Positions 6,969 through 15,024 of a stretch of 25,684 nucleotides of DNA are shown in pieces (position 1 is the first letter of the stretch; every line of letters begins with the position of its first letter). Under the pieces are notes generated by a model, which did not search any database, was not told the DNA's origin, and saw only the letters and a list, made by a program, of their open reading frames with translations. The stretch comes from Streptosporangiaceae bacterium (GTDB lineage: Bacteria > Actinomycetota > Actinomycetes > Streptosporangiales > Streptosporangiaceae). The DNA is taken from NCBI GenBank assembly GCA_030045175.1, contig JASIBM010000148.1, positions 1 through 25,684 on the forward strand, written 5' to 3'. The position numbers and the translations under genes were made by a program.

Positions 6969-9329
6969 GTGATAGGTGACGTGGCGACGGTCGGTACGGT
7001 CGAGAGCGGAGTCACCCAGGAAGCTGCGGGGCAGGTCAACCATAGCGATCGGGAACTGCCCGTAGCCGGCAACGGGGTGGCCCCTGGCGTAGGCACGCCC
7101 GATCAGCTTGGCCACGCTGGCGTCAGGCGACGGCTGCGGTTCGGCTCGCCGCGCGGCAGTGGCGTCAACCGGGTGCTCGAGCCGCTGATCAGGACCGTCC
7201 GGACCACTCATCCCAAGGCCGACATCAAGCTGATAGAGCGCGCCTACGAGGTCGCGGCCAGGTGCCACGCGGATCAGTCCCGGCTGAGCGGGGATCCGTA
7301 CATCACCCATCCGCTCGCCGTGGCGACGATCCTCGCAGAGCTTGGCATGAACCATGAGACGCTCTGCGCGGCGCTGCTGCACGACACGATCGAGGACACC
7401 CCGTATACCCTCGCCGAGTTGCGCGAGGACTTTGGCGACGACATAGCCGCCCTGGTCGACGGGGTGACCAAGCTCGACAAGGTCAAGTACGGCGAGGCGG
7501 CGCAGGCCGAGACGGTACGCAAGATGGTCGTCGCGATGGCCCGCGACATCAGGGTCTTGGTGATCAAGCTGGCCGACCGCTTGCACAACATGCGCACCCT
7601 TCGCTACCTGCCACGGCACAAGCAGGAGCGGAAGGCGCGCGAGGTGCTCGAGATCTATGCCCCGCTCGCGCACCGGCTCGGGATGAACACCCTCAAGTGG
7701 GAGCTTGAGGACCTGGCGTTCGCGACCCTCTTCCCCAAGCGTTACGACGAGATCGCGCGGCTGGTATCCGAGCGCGCTCCGCGCCGTGAGGCGTTCCTGC
7801 AAGAAGTGATCGAAGAGGTCTCCGCTGACCTGCGCGAAGCGAAGATCAAGGTGCGGGTGACCGGTCGGCCGAAGCACCTCTACTCGGTCTACCAGAAGAT
7901 GATCGCCAGGAATGTCGGCTTCGATGAGATCTACGACCTGGTCGCCGTCCGGGTCCTCGTCGACAGCGTCCGTGACTGTTACGCGGTGCTCGGTTGCGTC
8001 CACGCCAGGTGGAACCCAGTGCCTGGGCGGTTCAAGGACTACATCGCGATGCCGAAGTTCAACATGTACCAGTCGCTGCACACGACGGTGATCGGTCCAG
8101 GCGGCAAGCCGGTTGAGCTTCAGATCAGGACCTGGGGCATGCACCGGCGATCCGAGTACGGCGTGGCCGCGCACTGGAAGTACAAGGAGGAAGTGGCCAG
8201 CGGCCGCAGCCCGTCGGACCTTGACTGGCTCAGGCAGCTAGTGGACTGGCAGCGGGAGACCGCCGACCCGACCGAGTTCCTCGAGTCGCTGCGGTTTGAG
8301 GTCGGCAGCGCAGAGGTCTACGTGTTCACCCCGCGCGGCGAGGTCATCGCGCTGCCGCAGGGGGCCACCCCGGTGGACTTCGCCTACGCGATCCACACCG
8401 AGGTCGGCCACCGCACGATCGGCGCCAAGGTGAGCGGGCGGCTCGTCCCTCTCGAGTCGACCCTGTCCAACGGCGATACGGTCGAGATAATCACCACCAA
8501 GGCGCCCGACGCCGGGCCCAGCCAGGACTGGCTCGGGTTCGTCAAGAGCGCCAGGGCGCGCAACAAGATCAGGCACTGGTTCTCCAAGGAGCGCCGTGAG
8601 GCGGCGGCCGACACGGGCAAGACGAAGATCGCGCAGATGATGCGCAAGCAAGGCCTGCCGCTGCAGCGGCTGGCGACGGCCGACGCGCTGAACGCGATCG
8701 CCAGCGAGATGCGCTACCAAGACCTGTCCGCGCTCTACGCGGCGGTGGGCGACGGCCACGTCAGCGCCCAGTCTGTGGTGTCGAAGCTGGTGAAGTCGGC
8801 GGGCGGCCTGGCCGGCGCCCAGGACGACCTGGCCGAGGCCACGGTGCTCACCAGGCCACCGAGCCCGGCGGTGACCGGCGACTCCGGCGTCTCGGTCGAG
8901 GGCGCCGCCGACGTCTGGGCACGGCTGTCCAAGTGCTGCACGCCGGTGCCAGGCGACACCATCACCGGCTTCGTGACCAGGGGAAATGGCGTTTCCGTGC
9001 ACCGCGTTGACTGCGTCAACGTGATGCACATGATCCAGTCGGAGCCAGAGCGGGCGGTCGACGTGCGCTGGACGCCGAAGGAGAGCTCGCGGTTCCTCGC
9101 CGCGATTCAGGTCGAGGCTCTCGACCGGACCGGCCTGCTGTCGGATGTGACCAGGTCGATCTCGGAGCAGCACGTTAACATCTTGTCCGCGTCGGTCACC
9201 ACGAGACGGGACCGGGTCGCGCTGAGCAAGTTCACGTTCGAGATGGGCGATCCCGAGCATCTGCGGCATGTGCTCAAGGCGGTCCGGACGGTGGACGGCG
9301 TCTACGACGCGCACCGCATAACCAATTGA
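6969..9329 (+). CDS. rel: Bifunctional (p)ppGpp synthetase/hydrolase (RelA/SpoT homologue)
   Basis: This long RSH protein makes and degrades the stringent-response alarmone (p)ppGpp. GTG 6969 is chosen because GAGGAG ends 5 nt upstream; the frame is open back to a TTG at 6942. Domains in order for 786 aa: a variable N-terminus (1-65); the hydrolase HD domain with ITHPLAVATILAEL and LLHDTIEDT (HD about 138-139); the synthetase domain with EIYDLVAVRVLV, GRFKDYIAMPKFNMYQSLHT (about 350-375) and VELQIRT; a TGS domain VFTPRGEVIALPQGATPVDF (about 450-510); a conserved-cysteine region LSKCCTPVPGD (about 650-660); and a C-terminal ACT domain VEALDRTGLLSDVTRSISEQ. Hydrolase and synthetase motifs both look intact. 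Confidence 0.97.
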   Translation: MIGDVATVGTVESGVTQEAAGQVNHSDRELPVAGNGVAPGVGTPDQLGHAGVRRRLRFGSPRGSGVNRVLEPLIRTVRTTHPKADIKLIERAYEVAARCHADQSRLSGDPYITHPLAVATILAELGMNHETLCAALLHDTIEDTPYTLAELREDFGDDIAALVDGVTKLDKVKYGEAAQAETVRKMVVAMARDIRVLVIKLADRLHNMRTLRYLPRHKQERKAREVLEIYAPLAHRLGMNTLKWELEDLAFATLFPKRYDEIARLVSERAPRREAFLQEVIEEVSADLREAKIKVRVTGRPKHLYSVYQKMIARNVGFDEIYDLVAVRVLVDSVRDCYAVLGCVHARWNPVPGRFKDYIAMPKFNMYQSLHTTVIGPGGKPVELQIRTWGMHRRSEYGVAAHWKYKEEVASGRSPSDLDWLRQLVDWQRETADPTEFLESLRFEVGSAEVYVFTPRGEVIALPQGATPVDFAYAIHTEVGHRTIGAKVSGRLVPLESTLSNGDTVEIITTKAPDAGPSQDWLGFVKSARARNKIRHWFSKERREAAADTGKTKIAQMMRKQGLPLQRLATADALNAIASEMRYQDLSALYAAVGDGHVSAQSVVSKLVKSAGGLAGAQDDLAEATVLTRPPSPAVTGDSGVSVEGAADVWARLSKCCTPVPGDTITGFVTRGNGVSVHRVDCVNVMHMIQSEPERAVDVRWTPKESSRFLAAIQVEALDRTGLLSDVTRSISEQHVNILSASVTTRRDRVALSKFTFEMGDPEHLRHVLKAVRTVDGVYDAHRITN

Positions 9330-9335
9330 GCCGCG

Positions 9336-9403
9336 TGACCAGCTGAGCCGCTGCCCGGCTGAGGAGCACGGCCTGGCGAGGTGCTGCCCGGCCTAGCTGG
9401 TCA
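9336..9403. terminator. Inverted repeat between convergent rel and DUF349 genes
   Basis: TGACCAGCT at 9336-9344 and its exact complement AGCTGGTCA at 9395-9403 enclose 50 nt that include a smaller GC-rich fold (GCACGGCC/GGTGCTGCC region). It lies between two converging genes and overlaps the last codons of the DUF349 gene. There is no T-run, so a bidirectional terminator role is only a guess. Confidence 0.25.
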
Positions 9404-10631
9404 GGTCGGCGAGGGTCTTCTCGGCCTCGGCCAGCCAGGACTTGCGGGTGGCGATGGCGTCGGTCGCGCGCTTGGTCGCCTGCTCGTCGTTGCGCTCGAC
9501 CGCCTGGGCGAGCTGGCCTTCAAGCTGGCTGATCGTCCTGCGGATCTGCTCGACCGTGTCCCTGGCACGGGACAGCGCCTCAGGGTTGGTCTTGCGCCAC
9601 TGGATGTCCTCGGCCTTGCGGACGGCGTCATCGACCTTGCGCAGGCCGCCCTCAAGCCGCTCCTGGGCCTCCCTGGCGACCTGGCCGATCTTGTCCCAGC
9701 GCTGGTGTATCGACCGCATGGCGGCGCGCGCCGCCTTCACGTCGGTCACCGGCAGTAGCTTCTCGGCCTCGGTGAGGAGCTCTTCCTTGGCCATGGCGCG
9801 CTCGCGGAGCTGGTTGTCCTTGGCAGAGAGCGCGGCGTTGCGCGCGTCGAAGAAGCCGCTTTGCGCGGCCCTGAACCGCTTCCACAGCTCGTCCTCGCTC
9901 GCCCGGTCACCGCGCCCGGCCTCCTTCCACGACGCCATCAGCTCGCGGTAGGCGGCCGCGGTCACCGCCCACTCGGTCGACGAGGCGAGTTCCTCGGCCC
10001 GCAGCACCAGCTGCAGCTTGCGCTCCCTGATCTCCTCGCGCTCCTGCTCGAGCGTGGCGAAGTAGGCCTTCCTGCGCTTGGCGAACGCGCTGCGGGCGAC
10101 CGACATCCGCTTCCACAAGGCAGCCTCGGCCTGGCGGTCGCCGTGTGGCGCGGCCTTCCACTCATCAAGCAACTGCGCGAGCCGCTCGCCACCGGACTTC
10201 CAGTGCGTCGCCTCGGCGGCCACCTGCTCGGCCTCGGCGACGATCCGCTCCTTGAACTCGATCGCCTCGACCCGGGCGCGCTCCCGCGCCGCCTTCTGCT
10301 CGGCCGTGCGCTGGTCCGCCTGGCCGGTCAGGGCGTCCAGCCTGCGCTTGAGCCCGTCGAGGTCGCCTACGCACTTCGCCTCGTCGATGGCGACGTGCAG
10401 CCGGGCGATGGTCGTCTTGGCCTGGCCGGGCCCTAGGTCCGTGGTCGAGATCCGCCGCTCGAGCAGGCTGACCTCGGTGGCCAGCGACTCGTACCTGCGG
10501 GTAAAGAACTCAAGCGCCTCGTCTGGGCTCCCCGCCTGCCATATCCCCACGACGCGCTCGCCGTCCGCGGTGCGCACGTAGACGGTGCCGTCCTCAGCTA
10601 CCCGGCCCCACGGATCGCTTTCCGTGCTCAC
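9393..10631 (-). CDS. DUF349 domain-containing coiled-coil protein
   Basis: A 412-aa hydrophilic protein of unknown biochemical role. It has no signal peptide or membrane segment. After an N-terminal part that begins MSTESDPWGRVAEDGTVYVR, most of the chain is charged helices made of several DUF349-like units, each with a conserved tryptophan followed by acidic or basic runs: ATHWKSGGERLAQLLDEWK, LWKRMSVARSAFAKRRKAYF, LMASWKEAGRGDRASEDELW, IHQRWDKIG. GTG 10631 has AGGAGG 5 nt upstream. It converges on rel and lies downstream of the cyclophilin gene on the same strand (67-nt gap), so the two may share a transcript. This neighbour pair beside rel is common in actinobacteria; function stays unknown. 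Confidence 0.88.
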   Translation of the reverse strand: MSTESDPWGRVAEDGTVYVRTADGERVVGIWQAGSPDEALEFFTRRYESLATEVSLLERRISTTDLGPGQAKTTIARLHVAIDEAKCVGDLDGLKRRLDALTGQADQRTAEQKAARERARVEAIEFKERIVAEAEQVAAEATHWKSGGERLAQLLDEWKAAPHGDRQAEAALWKRMSVARSAFAKRRKAYFATLEQEREEIRERKLQLVLRAEELASSTEWAVTAAAYRELMASWKEAGRGDRASEDELWKRFRAAQSGFFDARNAALSAKDNQLRERAMAKEELLTEAEKLLPVTDVKAARAAMRSIHQRWDKIGQVAREAQERLEGGLRKVDDAVRKAEDIQWRKTNPEALSRARDTVEQIRRTISQLEGQLAQAVERNDEQATKRATDAIATRKSWLAEAEKTLADLTS

Positions 10632-10698
10632 CGCTACCTCCTGCTCGCGAACTGGTGGCCCGCAGGCCTTAGTGGGCTGACGTGCTTGCCTGCCCTGG

Positions 10699-11550
10699 TC
10701 AAGTCTTCTTGATCACGACGCTCTCGATCGTGACCTTGTCCTTCGGAGGGCCGCCTCCGGCCGGGTTCAGGGGCTTGCCTATGCCACCCTTCGCCACGTC
10801 CGCCAGGACGCTCAGCCCGCTGACGATCCGGCCGAACGGCGTGTAGTTGGGCGCCAGGGTGGTGTCCTTGTAGACCAGGAAGAACTGGCTTCCGTTGGTG
10901 TAGGGCTCCCCGCTGTTGGCCATCGCCACGGTCCCTGCCGGGTACGTGGCACCGGCGAGGTTCTCGCTGTAGAACGCATAACCAGGGCCGCCCGCGCCAG
11001 TCCCGGTCGGATCGCCGCACTGGATTATGTACAGGCCGCCCGACGTCGACAGGCGCGGGCAGGGAGTCTTGTTGTAGAAGTTCTTGCTGGCCAGGAAGAC
11101 GAACGAGTTGACCGTGCAGGTCGCCTTGGAGTTCAGCAGGTCGATGACGATGTCGCCGCGGTTGGTCTTGATCGTCGCGGTGTAGGTCGCCTTGTAGTCC
11201 GGCGTGGCAGGTGGCAGGCCGCCCACCGGGCGCGCCGCGGTCCCGGACGGGACGTAGTCGCAGTGCGTCGCTGGCTCGGTCGCAGGGGGCGTCGCGTTGG
11301 GTGTCGCGCTTGCGCTCGGCGTCGCGCTGACGCTCGGCGTCGCCGATGGCGTCCCCTGGGCACTCGCGCTCTTGCTGCCAAGGTGCACCACGGTCAGCGT
11401 CACCACGAGGGCCACGATCAGCAGCACGACGCCGCCAGCCACCCAAGCGGTGACCTTGCGCATCGCCTGCTGCCGCTGAGCCTGCCGCACCAGCCGCCGT
11501 TCGTGGCGCTCCCTGGCCAGGCGCCGCTGCCGCTCCTGCTTACCCGCCAC
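10699..11550 (-). CDS. Membrane-anchored cyclophilin-type peptidyl-prolyl cis-trans isomerase
   Basis: The protein (283 aa) should catalyse proline isomerisation outside the membrane. It has a basic cytoplasmic head (QERQRRLARERHERRLVRQAQ), one membrane segment VTAWVAGGVVLLIVALVVTL (about residues 33-53), then a Ser/Ala/Thr/Pro linker (about 65-92), and a cyclophilin domain from about 115 onward. Motifs seen: IKTNRGDIVIDLL, TVNSFVFLASKNFYN, IIQCGDPTGTGAGGPGY, GTVAMANSG, NGSQFFLVY and PFGRIVSGLSVLADVAKGG. GSQFF matches the catalytic-site region of bacterial PpiB proteins. The GTG start has GAGGG upstream. A cyclophilin next to rel is the usual actinobacterial arrangement. Confidence 0.93.
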   Translation of the reverse strand: MAGKQERQRRLARERHERRLVRQAQRQQAMRKVTAWVAGGVVLLIVALVVTLTVVHLGSKSASAQGTPSATPSVSATPSASATPNATPPATEPATHCDYVPSGTAARPVGGLPPATPDYKATYTATIKTNRGDIVIDLLNSKATCTVNSFVFLASKNFYNKTPCPRLSTSGGLYIIQCGDPTGTGAGGPGYAFYSENLAGATYPAGTVAMANSGEPYTNGSQFFLVYKDTTLAPNYTPFGRIVSGLSVLADVAKGGIGKPLNPAGGGPPKDKVTIESVVIKKT

Positions 11551-11606
11551 CCGTGCGGCCCTCCCGTTATCGACCGGTAGTGGTGCTCTTGAAAAACCTC
11601 GCGCAT

Positions 11607-11612
11607 ATTATC
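11607..11612 (-). promoter_or_regulatory. Possible -10 box for the cyclophilin gene
   Basis: On the minus strand the hexamer reads GATAAT, inside the only AT-rich patch of the 188-nt gap between two divergent genes. It lies about 56 nt before the GTG start. A matching -35 is not evident. Confidence 0.35.
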
Positions 11613-11726
11613 TACGCGACGCAAGTGCGCAGGCCGGCTGTTATCGGTTCGACGCACCAACCGCAGCCGTCCTGTAACTGCGATCGGCCCGGCAACCTGG
11701 CGCGCCCGCATGGTAGCCGTCACCGG

Positions 11727-11732
11727 TAGCCT
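11727..11732 (+). promoter_or_regulatory. -10 box of a probable leaderless transcript
   Basis: TAGCCT is followed by 6 nt and then the GTG start at 11739. This spacing puts the transcription start on the start codon, the normal form of leaderless genes in actinobacteria. No Shine-Dalgarno sequence precedes the GTG, which agrees. Confidence 0.6.
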
Positions 11733-11738
11733 GGACTC

Positions 11739-12437
11739 GTGCTGATCGCCGGATTCCCCGCCGGATCGTTCGCCGCGAACTGTTACATCGTGGCACCAGA
11801 TGCTGGCGAAGAGTGCCTGATCATAGATCCTGGCCAGGACGCTGAGCCGGGAATCGAGGAGATCGTGGCCCGGCACCGGTTGCGGCCGGTGGCCGTGCTC
11901 GCCACGCACGGCCACCTCGACCACATCTGGTCTGTGGCGCCGGTGTGCGGTGCGAGGAACATCCCGGCCTGCATCCACCCGGCGGACCGGGCGCTGCTCA
12001 GTGATCCGGCGAAGGGCCTGTCGCTGCTGGCCGGCCAGCAGCTCTTCAAGGGGCTCACCTTTTCCGAGCCGGACGACGTCGTCGAGCTGGCCGACGGGAT
12101 GAGCCTCCGCCTAGCCGGGATCGAGCTCGTGGTCGATCACGCCCCTGGGCACACTCCGGGGTCGGTGGCGTTCCGGTTGCCGGAGGACGAGGCTGAGCGG
12201 GGCGTGCTGTTCACAGGTGACCTGCTGTTCGCTGGCTCGATCGGTCGTACCGACCTACCTGGCGGCGACTACCAGACGATCCTCGATAGCCTTGCCCGGG
12301 TGTGCTTGCCGCTGCCCGACCAGACCGTGGTGCTTGCTGGCCACGGGCCGAGCACGACGATCGGCGCGGAGCGGGCGTCGAACCCGTTCCTGGCCGGCCT
12401 GGCACCAGCGAGCGGTCCGACGGCCAGAGGGCTCTGA
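11739..12437 (+). CDS. Metallo-beta-lactamase-fold hydrolase (glyoxalase II-like)
   Basis: A 232-aa soluble zinc hydrolase of the glyoxalase II/MBL superfamily. The metal ligands are visible: THGHLDHIW (HxHxDH, about residues 53-61), the later histidine in DHAPGHTPGSVAF, FTGDLLFAGSIGRTD with the bridging aspartate, and a final histidine in LAGHGPSTTIG. The fold begins LIAGFPAGSFAANCYIV, typical of this family. The true substrate (S-lactoylglutathione-like thioester, or another) cannot be read from sequence. The start is supported by the leaderless -10 box rather than by a ribosome site. In relatives this gene sits between the cyclophilin gene and hisS; here aspS follows instead. Confidence 0.92.
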   Translation: MLIAGFPAGSFAANCYIVAPDAGEECLIIDPGQDAEPGIEEIVARHRLRPVAVLATHGHLDHIWSVAPVCGARNIPACIHPADRALLSDPAKGLSLLAGQQLFKGLTFSEPDDVVELADGMSLRLAGIELVVDHAPGHTPGSVAFRLPEDEAERGVLFTGDLLFAGSIGRTDLPGGDYQTILDSLARVCLPLPDQTVVLAGHGPSTTIGAERASNPFLAGLAPASGPTARGL

Positions 12438-12439
12438 CG

Positions 12440-12604
12440 CCCGTAGGCGAGCGGGAAGGCGTGCGCGATCGAGCCGAAGGCGGAGCCGGAGGCGAGGGCG
12501 CGCGAGCGAGCCGTAGGGGCGCGGCGCCGCCTGGACTGAGGAGCGTGGTTTTCGCGACGAGGGAAGGCGGTGCCTTAAAGGCGCCCCGTAGGCGAGCGGG
12601 AAGG
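12440..12604 (+). repeat. 20-bp direct repeat flanking the gap between the hydrolase and aspS
   Basis: CCCGTAGGCGAGCGGGAAGG occurs at 12440-12459 and again at 12585-12604. A partial third match (GAGCCGTAGGGGCG) lies near 12511. Copy 1 begins three nt after the hydrolase stop; copy 2 supplies the purine-rich ribosome site of aspS. Between them are GGCGAG-like motifs and the palindrome GCCTTAAAGGC at about 12573-12583. No tRNA or open frame of note is seen. Confidence 0.9.
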
Positions 12605-12611
12605 AAGAGGG

Positions 12612-14393
12612 ATGATCCGCACGCACGAAGCGGGCGAACTGCGCCCGGCGCAGGCCGGGCAGCAGGTGACGCTGGCGGGCTGGGTGGCGCGGCGCAGGGA
12701 CCACGGCGGCGTGGTCTTCATCGACCTGCGCGATGCCAGCGGCGTGGTCCAGGTCGTGCTCCGTCAGGAGGACGTGGCGCACGAGCTTCGGGCGGAGTAC
12801 TGCGTGCTTGTCGCCGGGGTGGTGCGGCGCAGGCCAGCCGGTAACGAGAACCTCGAGCTGCCGACCGGGGAGATCGAGGTCGCCGCCGAGCGGGCTGAGG
12901 TGCTCGCCGAGTGCGAGCCGCTGCCGTTCCCGCTGGAAAGCCACGGCGAGCTGAACGAGGAGGTGCGGCTGCGGTACAGGTACCTGGACCTGCGCCGAGC
13001 CGAGATGGCGGCCGCGCTCCGGGCCAGGTCCAAGGCCGCCTACCTGGTCAGCGACGTCATGCGCGAGCACAACTTCGTCAACGTTGAGACGCCGTTCCTT
13101 ACCAGGTCGACGCCAGAGGGCGCCAGGGACTTCGTGGTGCCCGTCCGGCTCCAGCCGGGTAGCTGGTACGCGCTGCCCCAGTCGCCGCAGCTGTTCAAGC
13201 AGCTCTTGATGGTCTCCGGGATGGAACGCTACTACCAGCTCGTGCGCTGCTTCCGCGACGAGGACTTCAGGGCCGACCGGCAGCCCGAGTTCACCCAGAT
13301 CGACCTGGAGATGTCGTTCGTCACCCGCGAGGACGTCATCGCCGTCGCCGAGGACCTCGTGCGCCGGCTATGGCGGGAGATCGCCGGGTACGAGCTGGCG
13401 TTGCCGATCTCGCGGATGACGTACGCCGACGCGATGACCAGGTTCGGGTCGGATAAGCCCGACCTCCGGTTTGGCTGTGAGCTCGCCGACCTGACCGCGT
13501 ACTTCGCCGGAACCGGCTTCCGGGTGTTCCAGGCCCCGCACGTGGGCTCCGTCGTGATGCCGGGCGGCGCGCGCCAGTCCCGCAAGGAACTCGATGGCTG
13601 GCAGGACTGGGCCAAGTCGCGCGGCGCCAGGGGCCTGGCCTACGTGCTCATCTCGGCCGACGGGTCGGTGGCCGATGCGGGGCCGGTGGCCAAGAACCTG
13701 TCCGAGAGCGAGCGGTCAGGGCTGGCGGCCGCGGCGGGGGCCGCGCCTGGCGATTGCGTGTTCCTCGCGGCGGGGACGCAGGCGGCGGCGCGGGCGCTGC
13801 TCGGGGCGGCGCGGCTGGAGATCGCCGAGCGGTGCGGGCTCATCGACCCGGCCGCGTGGGCGTTCACCTGGGTCGTCGACGCGCCGATGTTCGAAGAGGA
13901 TGGCGAGGGCGGCTGGACGGCGGTGCACCACCCGTTCACCGCGCCGCTGCCGGACTGGGCGGACAAGTTCACCGCCGAGCCCGGCGGGGCGCTGGCCGAC
14001 GCCTACGACATCGTCTGCAACGGCACCGAGATCGGGGGCGGGTCGATCAGGATCCATCGTTCCGCCATGCAGCAGCAGGTATTCGACGTGATCGGGCTGT
14101 CGCGGGACGAGGCGCGCTCGCAGTTCGGCTTCCTGCTCGACGCGCTGCGCTACGGTCCGCCGCCGCACGGCGGCATCGCGTTCGGCTGGGACCGGCTGCT
14201 GATGCTGCTTACCGGGCGACCTTCGATCAGGGATGTGATCGCATTCCCCAAGGCCGCGTCCGGGTACGACCCGCTGACCGGGGCGCCGACGCCGATCACC
14301 GCGGCGCAGCGCAAGGAGGCCGGCGTGGACGTGGTCGTGGCCCCGGCCGCGCCCGTCCCACCGCCGATCAAGGTGGCACACGACTCGACCTGA
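12612..14393 (+). CDS. aspS: Aspartyl-tRNA synthetase (probably the non-discriminating Asp/Asn type)
   Basis: A 593-aa class II synthetase that charges tRNA-Asp. ATG 12612 follows GGAAGGAAGAGGG. The N-terminal anticodon-binding OB fold shows LAGWVARRRDHGGVVFIDLRD. Class II motif 1 is around VNVETPFLTRSTPEGARDF; motif 2 is YYQLVRCFRDEDFRADRQPE, followed by FTQIDLEMSF; motif 3 is GIAFGWDRLLMLLTG, near the C-terminus. A bacterial insertion (GAD) domain lies between motifs 2 and 3. In RRRDHGG the histidine replaces the leucine of the E. coli discriminating enzyme; in Pseudomonas this position helps allow tRNA-Asn misacylation, so this enzyme probably works with GatCAB. That last point is inference from family knowledge. 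Confidence 0.96.
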   Translation: MIRTHEAGELRPAQAGQQVTLAGWVARRRDHGGVVFIDLRDASGVVQVVLRQEDVAHELRAEYCVLVAGVVRRRPAGNENLELPTGEIEVAAERAEVLAECEPLPFPLESHGELNEEVRLRYRYLDLRRAEMAAALRARSKAAYLVSDVMREHNFVNVETPFLTRSTPEGARDFVVPVRLQPGSWYALPQSPQLFKQLLMVSGMERYYQLVRCFRDEDFRADRQPEFTQIDLEMSFVTREDVIAVAEDLVRRLWREIAGYELALPISRMTYADAMTRFGSDKPDLRFGCELADLTAYFAGTGFRVFQAPHVGSVVMPGGARQSRKELDGWQDWAKSRGARGLAYVLISADGSVADAGPVAKNLSESERSGLAAAAGAAPGDCVFLAAGTQAAARALLGAARLEIAERCGLIDPAAWAFTWVVDAPMFEEDGEGGWTAVHHPFTAPLPDWADKFTAEPGGALADAYDIVCNGTEIGGGSIRIHRSAMQQQVFDVIGLSRDEARSQFGFLLDALRYGPPPHGGIAFGWDRLLMLLTGRPSIRDVIAFPKAASGYDPLTGAPTPITAAQRKEAGVDVVVAPAAPVPPPIKVAHDST

Positions 14394-14435
14394 CCGGTGC
14401 GTCCGGCCAGCGCGGCTAGACCGCGGTCCCGCTGA

Positions 14436-14939
14436 TCAGCTCAGCAGGCGCTTGGTGTCCAGGGACAGGCCGAACGGCTCGGGTAGCTCGAGCGGCTCAC
14501 CGGCCCGCGCGGTCTGGCTCCGTGCGTACCCGTGTTCGCCCGGCTGGCTGGACCAGATGACCGCGGCCGGATCGGCGAAGCCGTCGATAAGCAAGTAGAG
14601 CGGCACCCCGCCTTGTGCGTATGCGCGCGGCTTGGTCACTCGGTCCTGGCGGCGAGTGGACGGAGAGACGACTTCGGCGACAAGCAGCACTCCAGAGGAC
14701 ATCAGTTCGTTGTCGCCGTAGGTCGGCGCGTCCGGCGGCGCGATCATCAGGTCGGGGATCAGCCGCTCCCTCGTCGCGGGGACATGCACTGTGAGGTTCG
14801 TGTGGAATTCCCACGAATGCTGGAGTGTGGTTTCGAACAGCTGCTTTATCAACCGGTCGATTGCGACCGAGTGCCGTCGGCTCGCGCTGGGGCTCACGAC
14901 GATCTGCCCGTCGATAAGCTCGACTCGGTGACCTGGCAT
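14436..14939 (-). CDS. Uma2-family (DUF820) PD-(D/E)XK nuclease-like protein
   Basis: A 167-aa protein of the Uma2 family, whose fold resembles restriction endonucleases and which is expanded in many cyanobacteria and actinomycetes; the cellular role is unproven. Seen: HRVELIDGQIVVSPSASRRH at the N-terminus, RLIPDLMIAPPD (catalytic aspartate), LLVAEVVSPSTRRQDRVTKP (the E and K of the ExK-like motif, about residues 89-108) and GGVPLYLLIDG. The active-site residues appear intact. The N-terminus is slightly short against typical members. ATG 14939 lacks a Shine-Dalgarno site; codons upstream offer no other start before a stop. It is antisense to its neighbours and sits between aspS and the rarA promoter, so it looks like an inserted accessory gene. 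Confidence 0.85.
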   Translation of the reverse strand: MPGHRVELIDGQIVVSPSASRRHSVAIDRLIKQLFETTLQHSWEFHTNLTVHVPATRERLIPDLMIAPPDAPTYGDNELMSSGVLLVAEVVSPSTRRQDRVTKPRAYAQGGVPLYLLIDGFADPAAVIWSSQPGEHGYARSQTARAGEPLELPEPFGLSLDTKRLLS

Positions 14940-14987
14940 GCCTAGGGCGGACGATATCGGTGGGCGCTGACAACGGCTGGCGAGGAA

Positions 14988-15017
14988 TTACGCGGCGCGG
15001 CGGCCGGCGGGTACTGT
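14988..15017 (+). promoter_or_regulatory. Promoter of a probable leaderless rarA transcript
   Basis: TACTGT at 15012-15017 lies 7 nt before the GTG start at 15025, placing transcription start at the start codon. TTACGC at 14988-14993, 18 nt upstream, could be a weak -35. No ribosome site precedes the start. Confidence 0.55.
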
Positions 15018-15024
15018 CAAACGC

